A stretch of DNA of 64,000 nt from Steinernema hermaphroditum (Eukaryota > Nematoda > Chromadorea > Rhabditida > Steinernematidae), in the NCBI GenBank assembly GCA_030435675.1, contig CM059625.1, positions 15,004,001 through 15,068,000 of the forward strand. The letters are read 5' to 3'. Each line of letters starts with the position of its first letter. Position 1 is the first letter of the stretch. This document shows, in pieces, positions 11,501 through 28,080 of this stretch. A model generated the notes under the pieces. It did no database searches. It had not been told where the DNA came from and saw nothing but the letters and a program-made list of their open reading frames with translations. Made by a program: the position numbers and the translations under genes.

Positions 11501-14415
11501 TTATAAAGAAGAAACTCAGTGGAAACCCTGGATGAATAAAAGTTGCTAGAAAATACACGTTGGTAGCTAACAGATGGTGCTATTGTGGGTTAAAATTTTC
11601 TTTTTAGGAACGGTCTTACTCAATCGAAGACAGTCCAGCATCCCCCGATCCACCCGACGAAGGTCAAATGGACGATGGAGAGATAGAGCTGTTGGAACGT
11701 GTTGAAGAAATTATGAGCAATGACGGACAGGAAAACGGTGAAAGCAGGGACAGCGCAGATGATGACTCTGAAGTGGTAAACTCATCACAAGCCCTATTCA
11801 TATACATAACTTATCTATTCAGGTAATTCATGTGCAAGTGCAGAGAAGGGATTCGAGAGATCTCCCTCCTGCCAAGTTTAATGAATTGGCCCGAAGTGAC
11901 ACTGACGACCCTCTCACAATGGTCGGTGTGATAAAGGAACACATGAAAGGCAAAACGACCAGGACCTATACGTGGAATACGTTGGAGAACATCGCCACGC
12001 ACATTATTGAAGGTGAGACATTTGAGCAGCTATGAATGCCTAACATTGGATTGAAATGTAATTGAAAGGGGACACCAAAGCTAATTTGCGAAAAATCCAT
12101 GGAATTCGGGTAATGGCTTCTTCGCTGAGGGGTGTAAATTGGTAGTCAGCCAGTTGACCGTAATCAACACAGATATTACAAGGGAGCAAGCAGAAAAGTA
12201 GAAACAGAGACTCGACCTTCCGTGAAAACACAAAGCGGAAGACAGCATCGGTCGATGAACCGGTTCCGGTGATTTTTACACGGCCTAAACAGTCAGTGTT
12301 GATTTTCTGGAATACTCTTTGTGCTTGATATTGGCTGCTAGGCTCTTTATTTCGTAGCGAAATGGGTGATCGGAAAAGTGCCCTGTTTCCAATGCAGTGA
12401 CCCAATACTTTTCTCTAGAACTCGCCACAAATTTCGTCTTTTTGCCTAAATTTTGTGAAGATGTCAAGCTGTATCTCTGGCGAGTGTATCCTTTTGCCAA
12501 AACGTTAAAAAGTGAGCAGTTGTACATTCACATATGCACGATAATGTATGAATTCTTTCAGAACGCGAACGCCAACAAGGTATCCGCCCGCAGCTGACCG
12601 AACGAAAGCGACAGGTCAAGTTTCACGATTCCGTGAAGCTAAAGCTGTTCACGAAATGGTACAAAGATGGACGAAAAATTCCTTTGAGCTCGTCAAAGTC
12701 GACAATGCATGAAATTCCGCTCATCGACCATGTGTACGAAGGACCGCGACTAGTGACTCGTATCGAGGACAAGCTAAAAGCGGCGGCCGAGAACGGGATG
12801 CCGGTTACTGAGAACAACCAATATGACTCCAATGGAGCGTCTGCGGGCGTAAAAGAACTTCTGGGTCGGCACCTCCGCAACCGGAACAAGGGGGATAGCT
12901 CTAATAGCGGCACGACCACGAATTCAACAATTAGCACCGGATTTGAAGACAGCGATGATGAGGGTCAGGACGACGACATGGACGACTACGATGATGATGA
13001 CGACTATGATGAGGAGCAGGATGAAATGTCAGATGGTGTCTCGACGGCGCAGCTCAACATCTACCAGCAACAGGGCAACAGTATGGTTGCCCCGGTGTAT
13101 CCATGGCAAGAAAATGGTGCTGGTGAGCGACAGCTGACTGATGAGATGGGCTATCCCATCGACGACCCCTTGAACAGTTTCGCACTGGACGAGAGAAATC
13201 GAGCTGACCAGGAAACACTAAGGGAGCTGAAGCGACTTCGTCGCAAGCGAAAGCTGGATGCCGAAACATCCCCTCTTCCATGCTGTTCGAAGAGCTTGTG
13301 CGTTCAGCGTCCACCTCTTCTTCCGACGCCGATGCCTATGCCGATGCCAATGCCGATTCCGATGCCGACGCCGATGCTGACTCCGACAGTAAACCCAGCG
13401 CCTCCACAGTTCGCCCTTCCACTTCTGACTACGCCCCGAATGGCTGCTAGGGTCTCTTTTCCGGAGCCGAATAATGACGGGCAGAACGAGCAGACGATCG
13501 ACCAGATTCGCGCAAGAGTCAGGGCACTCCTCAACGCTAACAGCTCCGTCAACCCTACAACCGTAATGGCTCGTGTCGGCGAACGGCTCCTGCAGGATTT
13601 ACACAGTGGTCAGATTCCAAATCCGTTCATCGGTATACGAACATGCGCGATATGTTCTACTGAAGCTCATTTTAGAATACAGTTCAAGCTATACCGATGC
13701 ATCTCTTCCGAGCGTCTCCGCACCGAATCCGCCTTTGACTCCTCGTACGTGTTTAAGCAAGAAACAACAATCTGAAAAACGAATTGTTTCACTACCAAAG
13801 CATTTATCAGTTTCCGTTTAACTAAAGCGCCCGCATTTCACCCAAAAATATCATCCCTACTCATTTAGCACCAGTCACTCCCGTAGCTGCTCCGCAGGAT
13901 CCTAGCACAATCTCTCTCTACGATCCGCCACCAAAACGTGAGCGCAAAGCTCAAATCCGGTATGAACTAGACCTTTCAGACGTGTCTGATGACGACGACG
14001 ATGATGATGACGAAAAGGTAAATTGCTATCGTCTTTCGTATAATTCTAGGAATATTCTAGCCCCTGGAATAAGGCAACTTCTCGTCAATACACTTCAATT
14101 CCCGGTCATTTTCATTCACCGATCAAGAAATTATTCACATATTCATAACGCCCTTTAACTGTACAATTTGTGTAATGCCCCGTTGTATCAGCTCCGGACT
14201 TCTGTAAGCGCCTAGGTCCTTAAGCTTTCAATCGATCTACACGGGTGTTATCTCCATCTATCTCATAGTATTTGCATTTGACTTACGGTCCGCCGCACAT
14301 ATCGCGTGATTACGGTTACAACTAACCTCGTGAAAGCTCCGCATGGCTCTTTCCTCAACCTGTCTAGGCGCTCAGCGGTTGCGACAAGTTACGTGTAAGC
14401 TCAGACTGCTGGTGA
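8523..14415 (+). CDS. Large acidic, low-complexity protein with a PP1-docking-like motif (15 exons)
   Basis: Exons joined by frame and phase: 8523-8591, 9202-9348, 9397-9549, 9634-9750, 9873-10238, 10281-10352, 10698-10754, 10798-10923, 11113-11196, 11608-11775, 11823-12012, 12562-13632, 13676-13744, 13869-14017, 14368-14415, giving about 961 residues. I do not recognise the family. Visible features are a Ser/Pro repeat region (residues ~200-270, units like PPESVPSVPSESFLP), acidic runs (~320-450, and an Asp-rich tract ~648-675), a basic motif KRQVKF at ~532-537 that fits the PP1-binding RVxF consensus, then a well-ordered segment around FTKWYKDGRKIP, a Pro-Met repeat near 770-795, and a second acidic C-terminus ending in DDDDDDDEK. 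This suggests a disordered nuclear or regulatory protein, possibly a phosphatase regulator (inference). The last exon is the least certain; translation could instead run on past 14,017. Confidence 0.7.
13325..13392 (+). repeat. Coding hexanucleotide repeat (Pro-Met tract)
   Basis: Imperfect iteration of CCGATG/CCAATG/CCGACG inside exon 12 of the acidic-protein gene, encoding alternating proline with methionine, isoleucine or threonine. It is in frame and preserves the reading frame. Confidence 0.8.
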
Positions 14416-14545
14416 AGCACTTCCACACCATACTGCATAACTTGTTTGTGTGATTGTGTTCTCGATTTATCCAATTCTGATGTTAACTGATGATTGTATA
14501 CTTTGTCTATGACTATGTAGTATTGGTGTTATTGAATTTATTGCA

Positions 14546-14551
14546 AATAAA
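14546..14551 (+). terminator. Polyadenylation signal AATAAA
   Basis: A canonical AATAAA lies about 130 bp after the proposed stop codon at 14,413-14,415, within an AT-rich stretch. It fits the 3' end of the 8,523-14,415 gene. Confidence 0.5.
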
Positions 14552-14844
14552 ACGAAATCTACTGCGCTTTTGATGCAATGAAGGAATCTTCTTGTCCTTG
14601 ACCACGGGTAGTGAACATAGTTTTAAAATGCAAATTAAACATGAACGTTATTGTGGGAATGATGCCGGTGCATCGATGAGATAGCATCAAGAAGAAAAAG
14701 AAGCAAACGTCTACACGACTGGTTTATCCAAAAATGTCTACAAGATACACATAAATGATTAAAACAATAAATGGGCCCCTATGCGGCTAAAGAGTCAATG
14801 GAGAGCTCAAGACAAGCCCGCTCACGTCACCGCTTGAGGATAAA

Positions 14845-15480
14845 CTAAGAGTCCATTGCGGAGTATGTGAGCTCCTTGTTGATGGTCTCGTAATCATCGC
14901 GGGGAAATGTAGCCGTTGTTGAAGAAGAACAGGCGAACAAACGGCCATACCGCGCTCGGTGCAGTCGTTGGAGATCTAAGAGGGTATGGGGAGATTAACC
15001 TGGTGATCTGGTGGCTGTAGCTCGATGGCTCGACTTAGCCAGAATCAGCTTGTACTGGCCCTCGGAGACGCCGCTATGGAAGAAGACGATGTTCTTCGGC
15101 ATCTGACTGCCGTGACACATTGCGTAAGGAGAGTAAGGGCACCATCGAGAAGATTTTTTCGACGGAAACCGAATGGGCATCAGCTCGAAATTGAGTTCTT
15201 ATCCTCTGAGCGTCTTGTTCATGAAGCGGCTCATGGAGGACGCAAAGCTACCAGCTGGCAACCCGTATGGCTCCACTGGATCATTGACGATTATACCCCT
15301 CAGCGACGGTCTTAGTTAAAAGTCGGTTGTGCTTCGCTGCGCGACGTCTTGGCGCTCCGTAATCAGCATCATGCGTTCCCAACGGCCAAGCTTTATTGAA
15401 ACAGCAATCGAAGAGGCGTGCTCCATTTGCTGTCCAACGTTGCCGTCTTCCGAACTTGGTCCTAGAGGCCCTTCTGACCC
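14845..15480 (-). pseudogene. Argonaute (PIWI-domain) pseudogene
   Basis: Read right to left on the minus strand, pieces of an Argonaute PIWI domain appear in the correct order but in different frames. First comes a stretch like the Mid/PIWI linker (SSIAVSIKLGR, ~15,380-15,410). Next is a frame with an in-frame TAA near 15,205, then the diagnostic block MPKNIVFFHSGVSEGQYKLI (~15,040-15,100), which corresponds to the NIVFFRDGVSEGQ motif. After SPG there is an abrupt jump to a typical Argonaute C-terminus (DLQRLHRARYG ... YETINKELTYSAMDS, stop at 14,845). The segment in between, about 100 residues that would carry the HxR and FYLCSHxGIQGT motifs, is missing. Stops, frameshifts and the internal deletion mark it as dead. 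Which Argonaute clade it came from cannot be decided. Confidence 0.7.
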
Positions 15481-15499
15481 CTGCCCCCCGCGTCGGTTT

Positions 15500-17588
15500 C
15501 TTGATCTCGCAGCCCTTCATGCACAGCAATGATGGACTTTGCACTGTCGGTGCGATGCAGGTTAAGGAAGATGTCCATAATCGGCATCTGTCATACTGCC
15601 GGAACCACAGTTTCGACCAGTTTCAACGTTGTAATTGCTAAAGAGTTTACGGGTTAATTGATAATGATCTTTTTCTGCTTTTATCCGATACAATGGAATC
15701 TACAAACCAAGTTTTACTGAAATGCGCATGGGACGTGTTTGATTGTTTGAAGTATAATTGATTATTATTTTCTGTGAACATGTCTGCCTATAGAGATGTG
15801 GGATACATGGGATCTATGAGTGTCCTCCGAATCGCCAGCCCAATCGAAGATGCAACCCGCTGTCCTCCAGCACCCCTACGGAAGTCAGCTCTTCGATTCT
15901 CCAATGTCTGTGCACGTCCCTAGCGGAAGCCAAAAGGAGATTACCTGTGTTGTTTATGTCCTTCTTGTGAAATATAGCGTGATAGGGCGCTCCTCTCTGC
16001 TTATAAGATGTCCTGTGCGAAAGGCGGCACCCCATTGACTCCGGCACTATTGTTTTTCTCATTACAGATAGGTATAGATAGAAAGTTACCAAGAAGATGT
16101 GTGTTTGGTCCCTGAATCTTATAACAGAAGGCCAAAAACACCTTAATTAACCATTTTTCAGAATGATGTTTCCAACTTTCCATTACCATATGCCCTGAAG
16201 GAAGATGTTTTCCCGACCCATCAGATTCAAAGAAATGTTTTCATATTTGAATGCACATATAAAGGTGTTTTTCTTGTCTAATGGCCGACATCATACTCTT
16301 TTCGTTAATGTCATCTTTTGATGAAAAATCTTCTTTGTGATGCGATGCGAAACGAGGCAGGCGCTGGTGGAAAGGAAGCCATCTTCGATAACAGCTCATT
16401 CAGGTTATCTGGAAATTCCAAGCTGGTTGGTGATGTTTCACAGTTTCGGAGTATGCCTTTTCGGTGTCATGACCCTTCTGTCATGAACGTCGGAAAATTT
16501 TCGTTTTATGTAGTACCCAGAAGAAGTGAACACCTTTCCAACGAACATGTAAAAATCCAATTGCCAAGTCAAGGCCAAACATCATATGTGGAGACGCAGT
16601 AATAAGTTGTTATTATCACTTTTATTGCAACATCATTTGTCATTCTGGGGCGGCATACGGGAAGTCATCAGGAACACTTCACTTATGCGGTGGGAAAGCA
16701 CGACTTTTCGACTGAAACCATTCACACACTTTCGGCGGAGACCACGAAGAAGTGAGACAGCGCGTTCTTTTTGGGACTCAAAAAACAACAAGAATTGAAA
16801 AAGTAATACATAGTGAGGAAAGGGGATGAACTAGAACAACCAAACATTGAGTGAATGGGAAACGAGCGACTTTGAACGGAAGGGATGCGAGATGACTATG
16901 ACGATGGACACGACCAACTTTTTTGGATGGCCAGTGGAGCGTTGGTTGGTGCCTAAAGACATGCGGTGAGGAGGATCGGTTGAGTGCAGTTTGAACTGAG
17001 GAAAGAAGTCCGAGGAAAACAAGAAAAACAAAAAGAAGAGAGCAAAGTTAACCGTAACAGTAGACACATAAACGCCGTGGGGGGACGCGGATGAGTATTG
17101 AGAGGGGAAAGAAAGAAAGGTCGTTGGGGAAGACGTGGACTTTATGTACATTTCGGTCGGTTGGCCGGAATATAAGTGACCCGACACTGTGGGTGTTTGG
17201 ATTTTTGGTGCGGAGGAGTTTAAGAATGGGGATGACGCGACTTTAAATTGAGTGAATAGAAGATGGGTGAACGGAGATCGCCTGCCATAAAGAAGAGCTT
17301 GACCGAAAAACCAAATATTTACAACAAGTCAGTGATGATCGCGTCTCTGACGAGAAACGAGAGGTTGATCTGAGAAGAGCAATATTGGAGCGAATGTAGA
17401 GAATACCGTCTAGAACAAGTTTGGAGCTGTGCAACCAATAAATAGAGAATGTGGATGGAAATGGCAAATGTATGATATTATGACAACCTATATGTTAAGT
17501 TATGAGCCGAGGACGTTAGGGCTCGGGGTGGGCGTCTACGCCTCCGGAGTTGACTATGGAACAGGGAAGGGAGATTTTACGTTAAAGC
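15500..17588. other. Intergenic, including probable 3' UTR of the DYRK kinase gene
   Basis: No spliced gene was found. Short open frames (for example 72-118 codons around 15.8-16.1, 16.3-16.6 and 16.8-17.2 kb) have no recognisable motif. The purine-rich plus strand at 16.8-17.5 kb is probably the 3' untranslated or flanking sequence of the minus-strand kinase gene ending at 17,589. Confidence 0.4.
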
Positions 17589-20400
<2,812 letters not shown>

Positions 20401-23400
20401 TAGATGGGACGGTGTGCTGCGCTTTACGTGTCATTTCTCACACCTCTGCAAAAAATCGAAGTTCTGGCGATGTCCATGGCATTTGGAAGCCTTTAAAGTG
20501 CTGGACATTCGCTTCCGCTTTTCGCAAAGTTTCGACGACAAACAATAGTGAATCACGCGGCTTTTTCAACATTGTAAACTAGGGCTCCTCAATACACGGC
20601 TGGAAGTGTTCGCTAGCAGAAAACGTAACGTTCTTCAACACCGCTAGCGATGTGCCTATGCTGAAAAGAACAAAAGATCCTTTGAAGGTCGAAACCGCTG
20701 AACAAATAGAATTTTCTGCCAAAAAGCTCGCTCTTCTTGCAAGCCTGAAGTCCAGATTTCCGATGAAAAACATGCGACCAATTCGGTTCTATTAAAAGTG
20801 CAAAGGGACCGGGAAATGGATCGCTTAAGTGGGCGCATCTATATATAGGGATAGGGAATAAGAAACCAACCCAGTCCGCTAGCACTGGAGGAAAGTCCAA
20901 TAGTCGACTGTGACGACTGCGTCGCACTATCCATTTGTCCTCGAGACAGAACTTGGATCATTCTCATGCGATGTTACGCAGCGCGTAATCGTTCCAAATT
21001 CTGAACATGTCCCTCAATATCGAGGAACGAGGTAGAGCGATGGTGAAGACGGGCAAATTACCCAATTCAGAGAGCGTCGAACATTCAGGGCGTTTATTGT
21101 TGCGAATCGTCGTCGTTTCGGTGGTTGTGGTGACGATGATGGTCGAAGAACAAAGCAGGCGGGAGGAATAACTTCTTTGCAATTCGGACAAATGACAGTG
21201 CAGACAAAGTGGAAGCGTTATTGATCCGGGGTGCACGACCACGACCAATAGCAGCGGCTAGATGTCCTCCGGCCAGGTCGCGCGGCTGGCCTGAAACAAA
21301 TCAAAACAACCATTTATCGAAGAGAAGAACGTTGCGAATAGGCTCGCTGTCCGCGAGGTTCCGTTCCGGGGGAGGCGTACGAAGCACTCGGAGTGCGTCT
21401 GACGGCGGAAAAAGCCGCAAAAGATATACATAATCGAAACCCGGCTAACAGCTAATCGCCGTTGTCACGAGTCGCGCGCACCACACACATGAAGAAGCAC
21501 ATAGGCCGAACTCGAACCCTCCAGAAGGAGGAGCTGACAACAAAAACGCGACAAAAAGCGGCGACACGAGCAGCGTGTGTTGTAAGAGGAGTGGTCACGG
21601 CGGGAAAGGTCAATCAAAACACTCAGGAATCGTTGACGGATTTACAGTAGGAATAAGCTGAAAACCAGCGTGACTTTGACGTTCCGCGGGCATTATGTAA
21701 AAGCACTGCGAAAACGGCGAAGATAGAGGAAAGACACAAGGCTAATGCAATCACGCAATCGGCCCGTCGCGAAAGTGATGCGTTTAGTGTAGAGTGAACG
21801 TTTACTTCGCGTTTTCTGGCCGCGCGATTGTTGTCTTGCTTAGTGGCTTTACACTTTGGAACAATGAGTGCCAAAAAGGAGTGGAAGAGGTCGACAAGGA
21901 GAGAATTTGCGTCGTTTCTTTCGCCCGACGACAGAACATCTCCGTGCGCATTTGGAGAGCCCTTTCTTCGCGCTAATCACGTCCAAATAAGATAAACTAC
22001 TAGAAAGCAAAGTAGGGCGGAGGACATTAAGCCCCCCTTCGGCCGCTTTTTCTCGACAGCTCCTCTCCCGTCGATCAGTCCCCTCCTCACTGACGCCTCC
22101 CATCTTCTCCCAGCGTCAAAGGCGTTCAGCGCCACGACTAATTAACTGTTAAAATAAAAAGGGAAAACGAAGGGACGCTGCACTAGAGAAGTCACAATCT
22201 GACGGCGAAAAAGCAGAAGAGGACGAGATAAACAAGCAGGACAGCGGGGCACAAGCAAGGCCGACCAGGCCCATCTACGCCTCATCGACAAAACCATAAG
22301 AGTTCGCAATCAATAAGAACAACTCAGGAAGAAGCCGAGTGATGAGTGCAGAAAATGAAATGATTACGGTGAGGTTCATACCGAACTTACCTCTTCCTTA
22401 AAAATTCGCGTTTCTGGTTGGTTTTCACGCGCGTCCACAATCCGTCGATCACGACACGACGAGGAGGAGGAGATGACGAATCAGATCATTACAAGGACAT
22501 CGAGCACGAAGGTACCAACGCGCGCGAGGGACGCACGAGGCAGTCGCCGAGGGGAGGTCGACCGGCCATCGCCAAAATGCGCGTTTGCATCGTTCGGCGC
22601 GTGCGTGCACGCCGAAGAGCATAACCTCCCACCAAATTGCCTCCTCCTCGCCTGCTGCTGCAGCGGCTAGCCCGTCTTTGGGCTGTGGTGGTCACTCATT
22701 AGGAGCGCACGCGCGCCAGAGTCCATTTTGGGGTTTGCACTTCGTCCGCCCGAACCGTCTCCTTTTCCGTTCGTCTCTTTTGCCGCCGCCGCCCAGTCGA
22801 CGCCTGTACCGAACAAGAGGACAATACAAAGCGTTGACAAAGAACACGCGCCACATTGGGTCGGCCGTAACCATGCCGGCTGGATCGTGGTCGATCGCCG
22901 AAAGATGAAACGGTTCGGCTACGGACATCACGCGTGTTTTCCTTCCGAGTGCAGTGGGCCACCAGTGTGCGGACAGCTCCGCGCGCGGCACGGCGAACTG
23001 TCGTCGTTCGGTCGGCGGTCGCTTCACGGACGAGACGCTTCTCGCGGCGTTTGTTGATCCCCCCAGAGTCACCACTACAACTCCGCGCTGTCCTGTTGGT
23101 TGGTTGGGCGACTGTCGACGGGTTGACGTCGCTAGCTACTCCTGCTGTCGGCTTCAGCCCGCCACAGCCCAAAGAACCATTCGTGATCGGGTGGACCGGG
23201 CAGAGACGAGGAGCCGCTGACCTGCGGTCGATCGGCATGCCCACGCCCTCTTTAGCTGAGTGACCGACGGCGGTCGATCGACTGAAGAAGCATAAGACGA
23301 GGAAAGCGACCAACGAAGAGGAGACAAAATCAATTAGCGAAAGCGGCGCGATATCACGCGAATAGCGCCAGTTTCTCCCCACTAAGGGCACTTTTCGCGT

Positions 23401-26400
23401 TCATCTGCTTCAGAATTCCCTTAAGCCAATGGGAAAACATACCAAAACCCATCTTCCTCTACAAAAACAACGTTTCTAACGAACGTCTCTGTTATAGGGC
23501 TCATCGGAAGCCCCGAGACACTATCGAGCCAACCCACTTCGATAAGGGAATCATCATGTCGTGTTCTTTTTAATTTGAAGGGTCGGGATAATCGTGCGTC
23601 TAATCTACTAGTAACGATGACGGCCGACTGAAAAGTTCACTCTGAGTCAGCGCCTCTCGCGCACGGGGAAAGCCGTTTTTCTCGCTGCCGTTTCGACGAG
23701 TACGTTACACTGTCTTGTTGACGTTTCGGAGGGGCGTGATGACGTCGCTTTGCGAATTGCGACTATACAAACAGACCGCCGCTCTAGTTCGCTTGGTCAC
23801 AGATCACATTTACAAGCTTCGGAAGAGCCCTCGGGTGCCATCCGGCCATTTTCGACGCCGCCGGCGTTTCCTGCTTTCGCCTATTTGTCTCGCCGTCGAC
23901 CAGTAACCAAAGCGAGAGAGCGTTAATTATTCTCTGACTCATTAGGGCGTGGCGATCAGAAACGCTAAGAAGCGCGGAATCGAGAAGATGTCGCCGAAAG
24001 CGACGACGCAGAAGGCGGAATCGCGCTGAATTAGTCAGATCGTTGGAGCGCCGTCGAGAGGCGACAGGCAACAGAAACAACGAAGTCAGGATTGTTTTGA
24101 GTCGCGTACGCGCCGATGAGGCCCTAAACATGGGAGGGCAATGTCTCGATAGACAAGAAGCAGACGTGCAAACAACGTAATGACAGGGGACGGCCCAAAG
24201 CGGAAAACCATCGCTAAGTAACGGGATCAACACGAACCGTGAGTAGGATCGGCTTTAAAAAGATTTAATGACGCTAGTGGTCGAAAAATATTCGTGAGAA
24301 AAACGAGGAATACAATGGCATCCACTGGCATTTCCCGTAAAACCTGGGAATATTGGGAGCCGTTCGATTGAAAACAGAAATCTGTTTACTGAGCTCTAGC
24401 CAACCAAACGTACGGTTGCACAGATTGAAAATGAAGGATCAGTTGTTCAATGAGACAAGGGAAATAGTAGAAACTCCATAGGTATCCCAGCTGAAGATGA
24501 GGGTATGAGTCAACCGCGCGATGAACATAAGTCTAATTAGCAATGTATCACATGGAAGCCCATGCACGATTCCGAGATTATAATCAGCACAGTCTGACTA
24601 AGATGTCAGCAGCCCATCATGATGAATAACAATGTAGTTCCATGCCAAAGGGCTGATCATTGAATTTCATCGAACGGTCGCTAAGAGCCGGAACGCACGT
24701 TTGGACATCCGCTTGTTTAAATTCTGAATTTAGTCTTGCCCTCTCGATACAGCACTCAATTTGCGAATGCAAACGGAAAACAACCTGGAAGCAGCATTTC
24801 ACGGGGACAGCGGCTGCGGAATGGGGAGCGAAACTGCGTCGGAAGCGAATTTCTCCGGGGCGGAGGATATGGCGAATGCCGCCGCGTGGGGCTACTAAAT
24901 ACGTCGCCGGTGTTAACGTCATCTTCTCTCCTTTTTGCCTACTCTCGCTTCCCTCTCCGACTACTTAAATGAGCGCCATCGAGGAAGAAGCGAATAAATT
25001 AAGAAGGGATTCGACGGCTTGCGTTTACGACATCGAAGTGAGAAGCACTCAGAGAATAGGCGTCGTATGCGCGTGCGTACACCTCCAGCGTTGATCGGAT
25101 ATTCGGCGAAAATTACGAATAATATTTAGTTGGAAACGGAGACTACATCGCGCCAATGGAGATATGGTGAAGCGACGTTGATGAGAGGACTCAGGCTCGG
25201 CCGTGAGGGGCGCACATCTGAAAAACATTTGCATTGAAACTCAAATTTTCAAAAGCATCGTGCTCGTCGAAAGAGTAGTCGCGTGTTGCGCGAAATGAAA
25301 TGCGAACATCATCATCAGAAGACGAACGAACGATTGAGAGAAGACGCGATGACGACAGGCAGCGACAAAACTACTAAAATTGTCGTCGAAAATTAACGCG
25401 CCGAAAAAGATGGTCGCCGTATTGAAATAAAGGGGATTCGGCGGCGGTTCGTCGAGAAGACGAGCGGCCGAGGGGATTCGAATGCGATTTTTGTGCGCAT
25501 AATAATGCACACACGACGACGACACCAACAAACGAACGAACCCCAAACACATGTCGCGCAATCGAACGGGATACTCTGCGCCACGCTGCGGCCGGTTATT
25601 TTACGTTAACGTTTACCCTAAAGGGCTTCGAAGGGCAGCAGCAGGAGCCCGTCGACGCCTAGGCTGCCGGCCGAACGAACCCATTCAAAAGCACCGTGCC
25701 GGGAGGACACAGGCGCCTGTGGCAAACCGCGCACGGGCAACATCTCGCATGCAGGTGCACACAAAGTGGTAATGATTTATAAAAAGGTGCGGGGTGCGTA
25801 CACGACTCGAGCGACGAAATCACATAATCGCTGCGCGTGCGCACACGGTAAACCGTCTTCTCATAAGGGTGAAAAGGGGAAGAGGAGCGGTAAAATCAAT
25901 GAACGAACTGCGAAAACAACAACAAGCCAAAACTGCAGACTGTCTCCACAGTCGTCACAGTGTACTCAACCGCGCCAGCGGCGCAGCTGATCGACGGTCG
26001 GTCAAAACGTGGTGTGGCCACGTGATCGGAACCCGCGGAACTCCTCCTCCGCGCGTGCCCCAATCCACTTAGGCAATGGCAAAGGCTGTGTTGTTTTCTT
26101 GCCCCATTGCCATGCCCACCACCACGTGTGTGGGAGGTCACAGGCGGTGACGAGACGTCGTCGACCCGAACAGATTTGGTTATATGTAGTACTAGGCAGT
26201 CGGCGACAAGTGATGATGTCGTCGCTCTTCTCCAAAAAGGCCGTTGGCGCGTCACCACCGACAGTCTGACAGACAGGAAGGACATTGGAGGACAATGCCC
26301 AGAAAAGTGGATAATTAAAGCGACCGACATGAATCCACAACTGCCAATTATGGAGAAAAGATGCGATTTTTGATAAAGTCGTTCACCTTTTAGTAAGAAC

Positions 26401-28080
26401 ATAGATATCTTTTCACTTATCCGCTCCCCCTCCCTCGTCCCTCAGTACTTGTTCGCAATCCGCAATTCCATTATCGCCTTTCTCTGTTTTTCGCATGGCT
26501 TAATACTTTTTAGGATTAAAGATGACTGTTATTATAAGTGGAGTTCTTTGAGGGATTCCGTCGCTGGTGTGTAAATAAAGCAGGACCCTTAATAAGTACG
26601 CCTTGGTTCTCAGTTAGTTGAGACAGAGTTCATGAACACAATAAAAAGGGAATTCTGACTCGGCGAACGGTGATGACGAAGACCACTCACGTTACCTCAT
26701 TCTATGACTATTCCCGCCACACAGAAGGCACTGTACATATCAACTGAACGAAAAGAACTCCATTTGAAGTGTTCCTTATTTAGCCCGTACATGTCTATTT
26801 GAACAGCACAGACCTTGTATTTGAGCTCATATAGAGACTTAGAGGGCTCTCTATAAGTGAAAATCCCAGTATCCAGGAAGTATTCAGGAAGACCGCCTGT
26901 TAAAACTGTTTATAATGAATTCCAATCACGAGTGTTTTACATATGAATGTATTCATCATGGTACTGAGAACGCGATCACGCATATGCCAAAAGCCATACA
27001 CTTAATCCACCCCTAAGTCATTAAGATGTTTTCATGTTTTCAACTTCGTGACCTTTGCGGAAGATTCGGCGAATGTTCGATGAAAAAGCCAGCAAAACAG
27101 AAGGTGGGGTGAGTGTCATCGGCTTTAACCTAGGCGGTCTTTTGGCCAGTCACTTCGTAAGCATTTCTGCTGTGGATATCTGTAACCTTCGTATTCAAAC
27201 ATCTCATATCTAACTCGTTTCTATGAAATACTTGGACGTGTATATGCATATTCGAGTTGCTTAGTTACCGGAGACTATCACTTCACCAACACGGAGGGCA
27301 CGATGTGCTCAAAAACACTACACTTTATTGAAGTGGTTTGTGTGTGTTTACAGAAACCGTGGTTCGTTTTTAGTGAATCAAGATTCGCGAATGTCACTCA
27401 ATTATCACAAAGCCACATAGGCAGGAGACAATCCGATTAAGACCAGACAAGGTTAACGAAAGCGGAAAGAAGTGTGAACTAATTAGCGCTCTATGCCATA
27501 GATCCTTCTTAGTGAAAAACGATGTCTCGATGGGCTGGCATTCAGCGGTTCCGTAAGAATAAAACAATACAACGGTGCCTTCAAATGCTATGAATAACAC
27601 AGTGTACGTCAAGAGATGCGGCGTTAGATATGCTTTCAAAGGGAGCATCCAACGTCAAACCGGCCCTAATCACCATACGTTAGTGGCGTAGGCCTTCCAT
27701 GATCCTCGCCGCCTCGCATGACCTCTTCCTTCTCGGATGCAACGAACGTCAGTAAAATCGAAATGAAAAAGCGAAAACAAGCGCTATTTTGAGAGAGTCC
27801 ATTTTCTAAAAAAAGTACCGAGTGTAGGCACGCGCGTCTTCCGCTCGGCATCTGCTTGTTTTTCTTTTTAAATGGTCACCACAGGAATTGCGACGGCCCG
27901 ACTTCTCGGCAAAAGCACGCGGCGGCTGCGTGAAAAATAGCGAAATCCGCGCAAAAACACGGGGATTACTTTACATACACAGATCGATCTCCGCGAAAAC
28001 GGGCATCATCGACTGCTAGGACACACGCACGCGCACAGCACCGATTCCGTCAAATAAATATTTGCAAATGTGACAGTAAG
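20401..28080. other. Long non-coding stretch upstream of the kinase gene, partly GC-rich
   Basis: No supported gene. From about 21.2 to 23.4 kb and again at 25.4-26.3 kb the sequence becomes GC- and CpG-rich, and long open frames (up to 230 codons near 22.7-23.4 kb) occur on both strands at once, as expected from base composition rather than coding. These blocks could be promoter or 5' UTR sequence of the minus-strand mbk-2 gene, which begins at 20,400. Confidence 0.4.

Noticed and set aside
15814..16092. 92-codon minus-strand frame next to the Argonaute remnant
   Set aside because: I tested whether it continues the Argonaute (PAZ or Mid regions) but saw no matching motif or splice junction.
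22699..23391. 230-codon open frame on the minus strand
   Set aside because: It lies in a GC-rich block where three or more frames on both strands are open at once, starts without a clear ATG context, and has no domain or codon-like structure; base composition explains it.
25896..26402. 168-codon open frame on the minus strand
   Set aside because: Same situation: a CG-rich region with overlapping frames on the plus strand, no motif, no splice partners.
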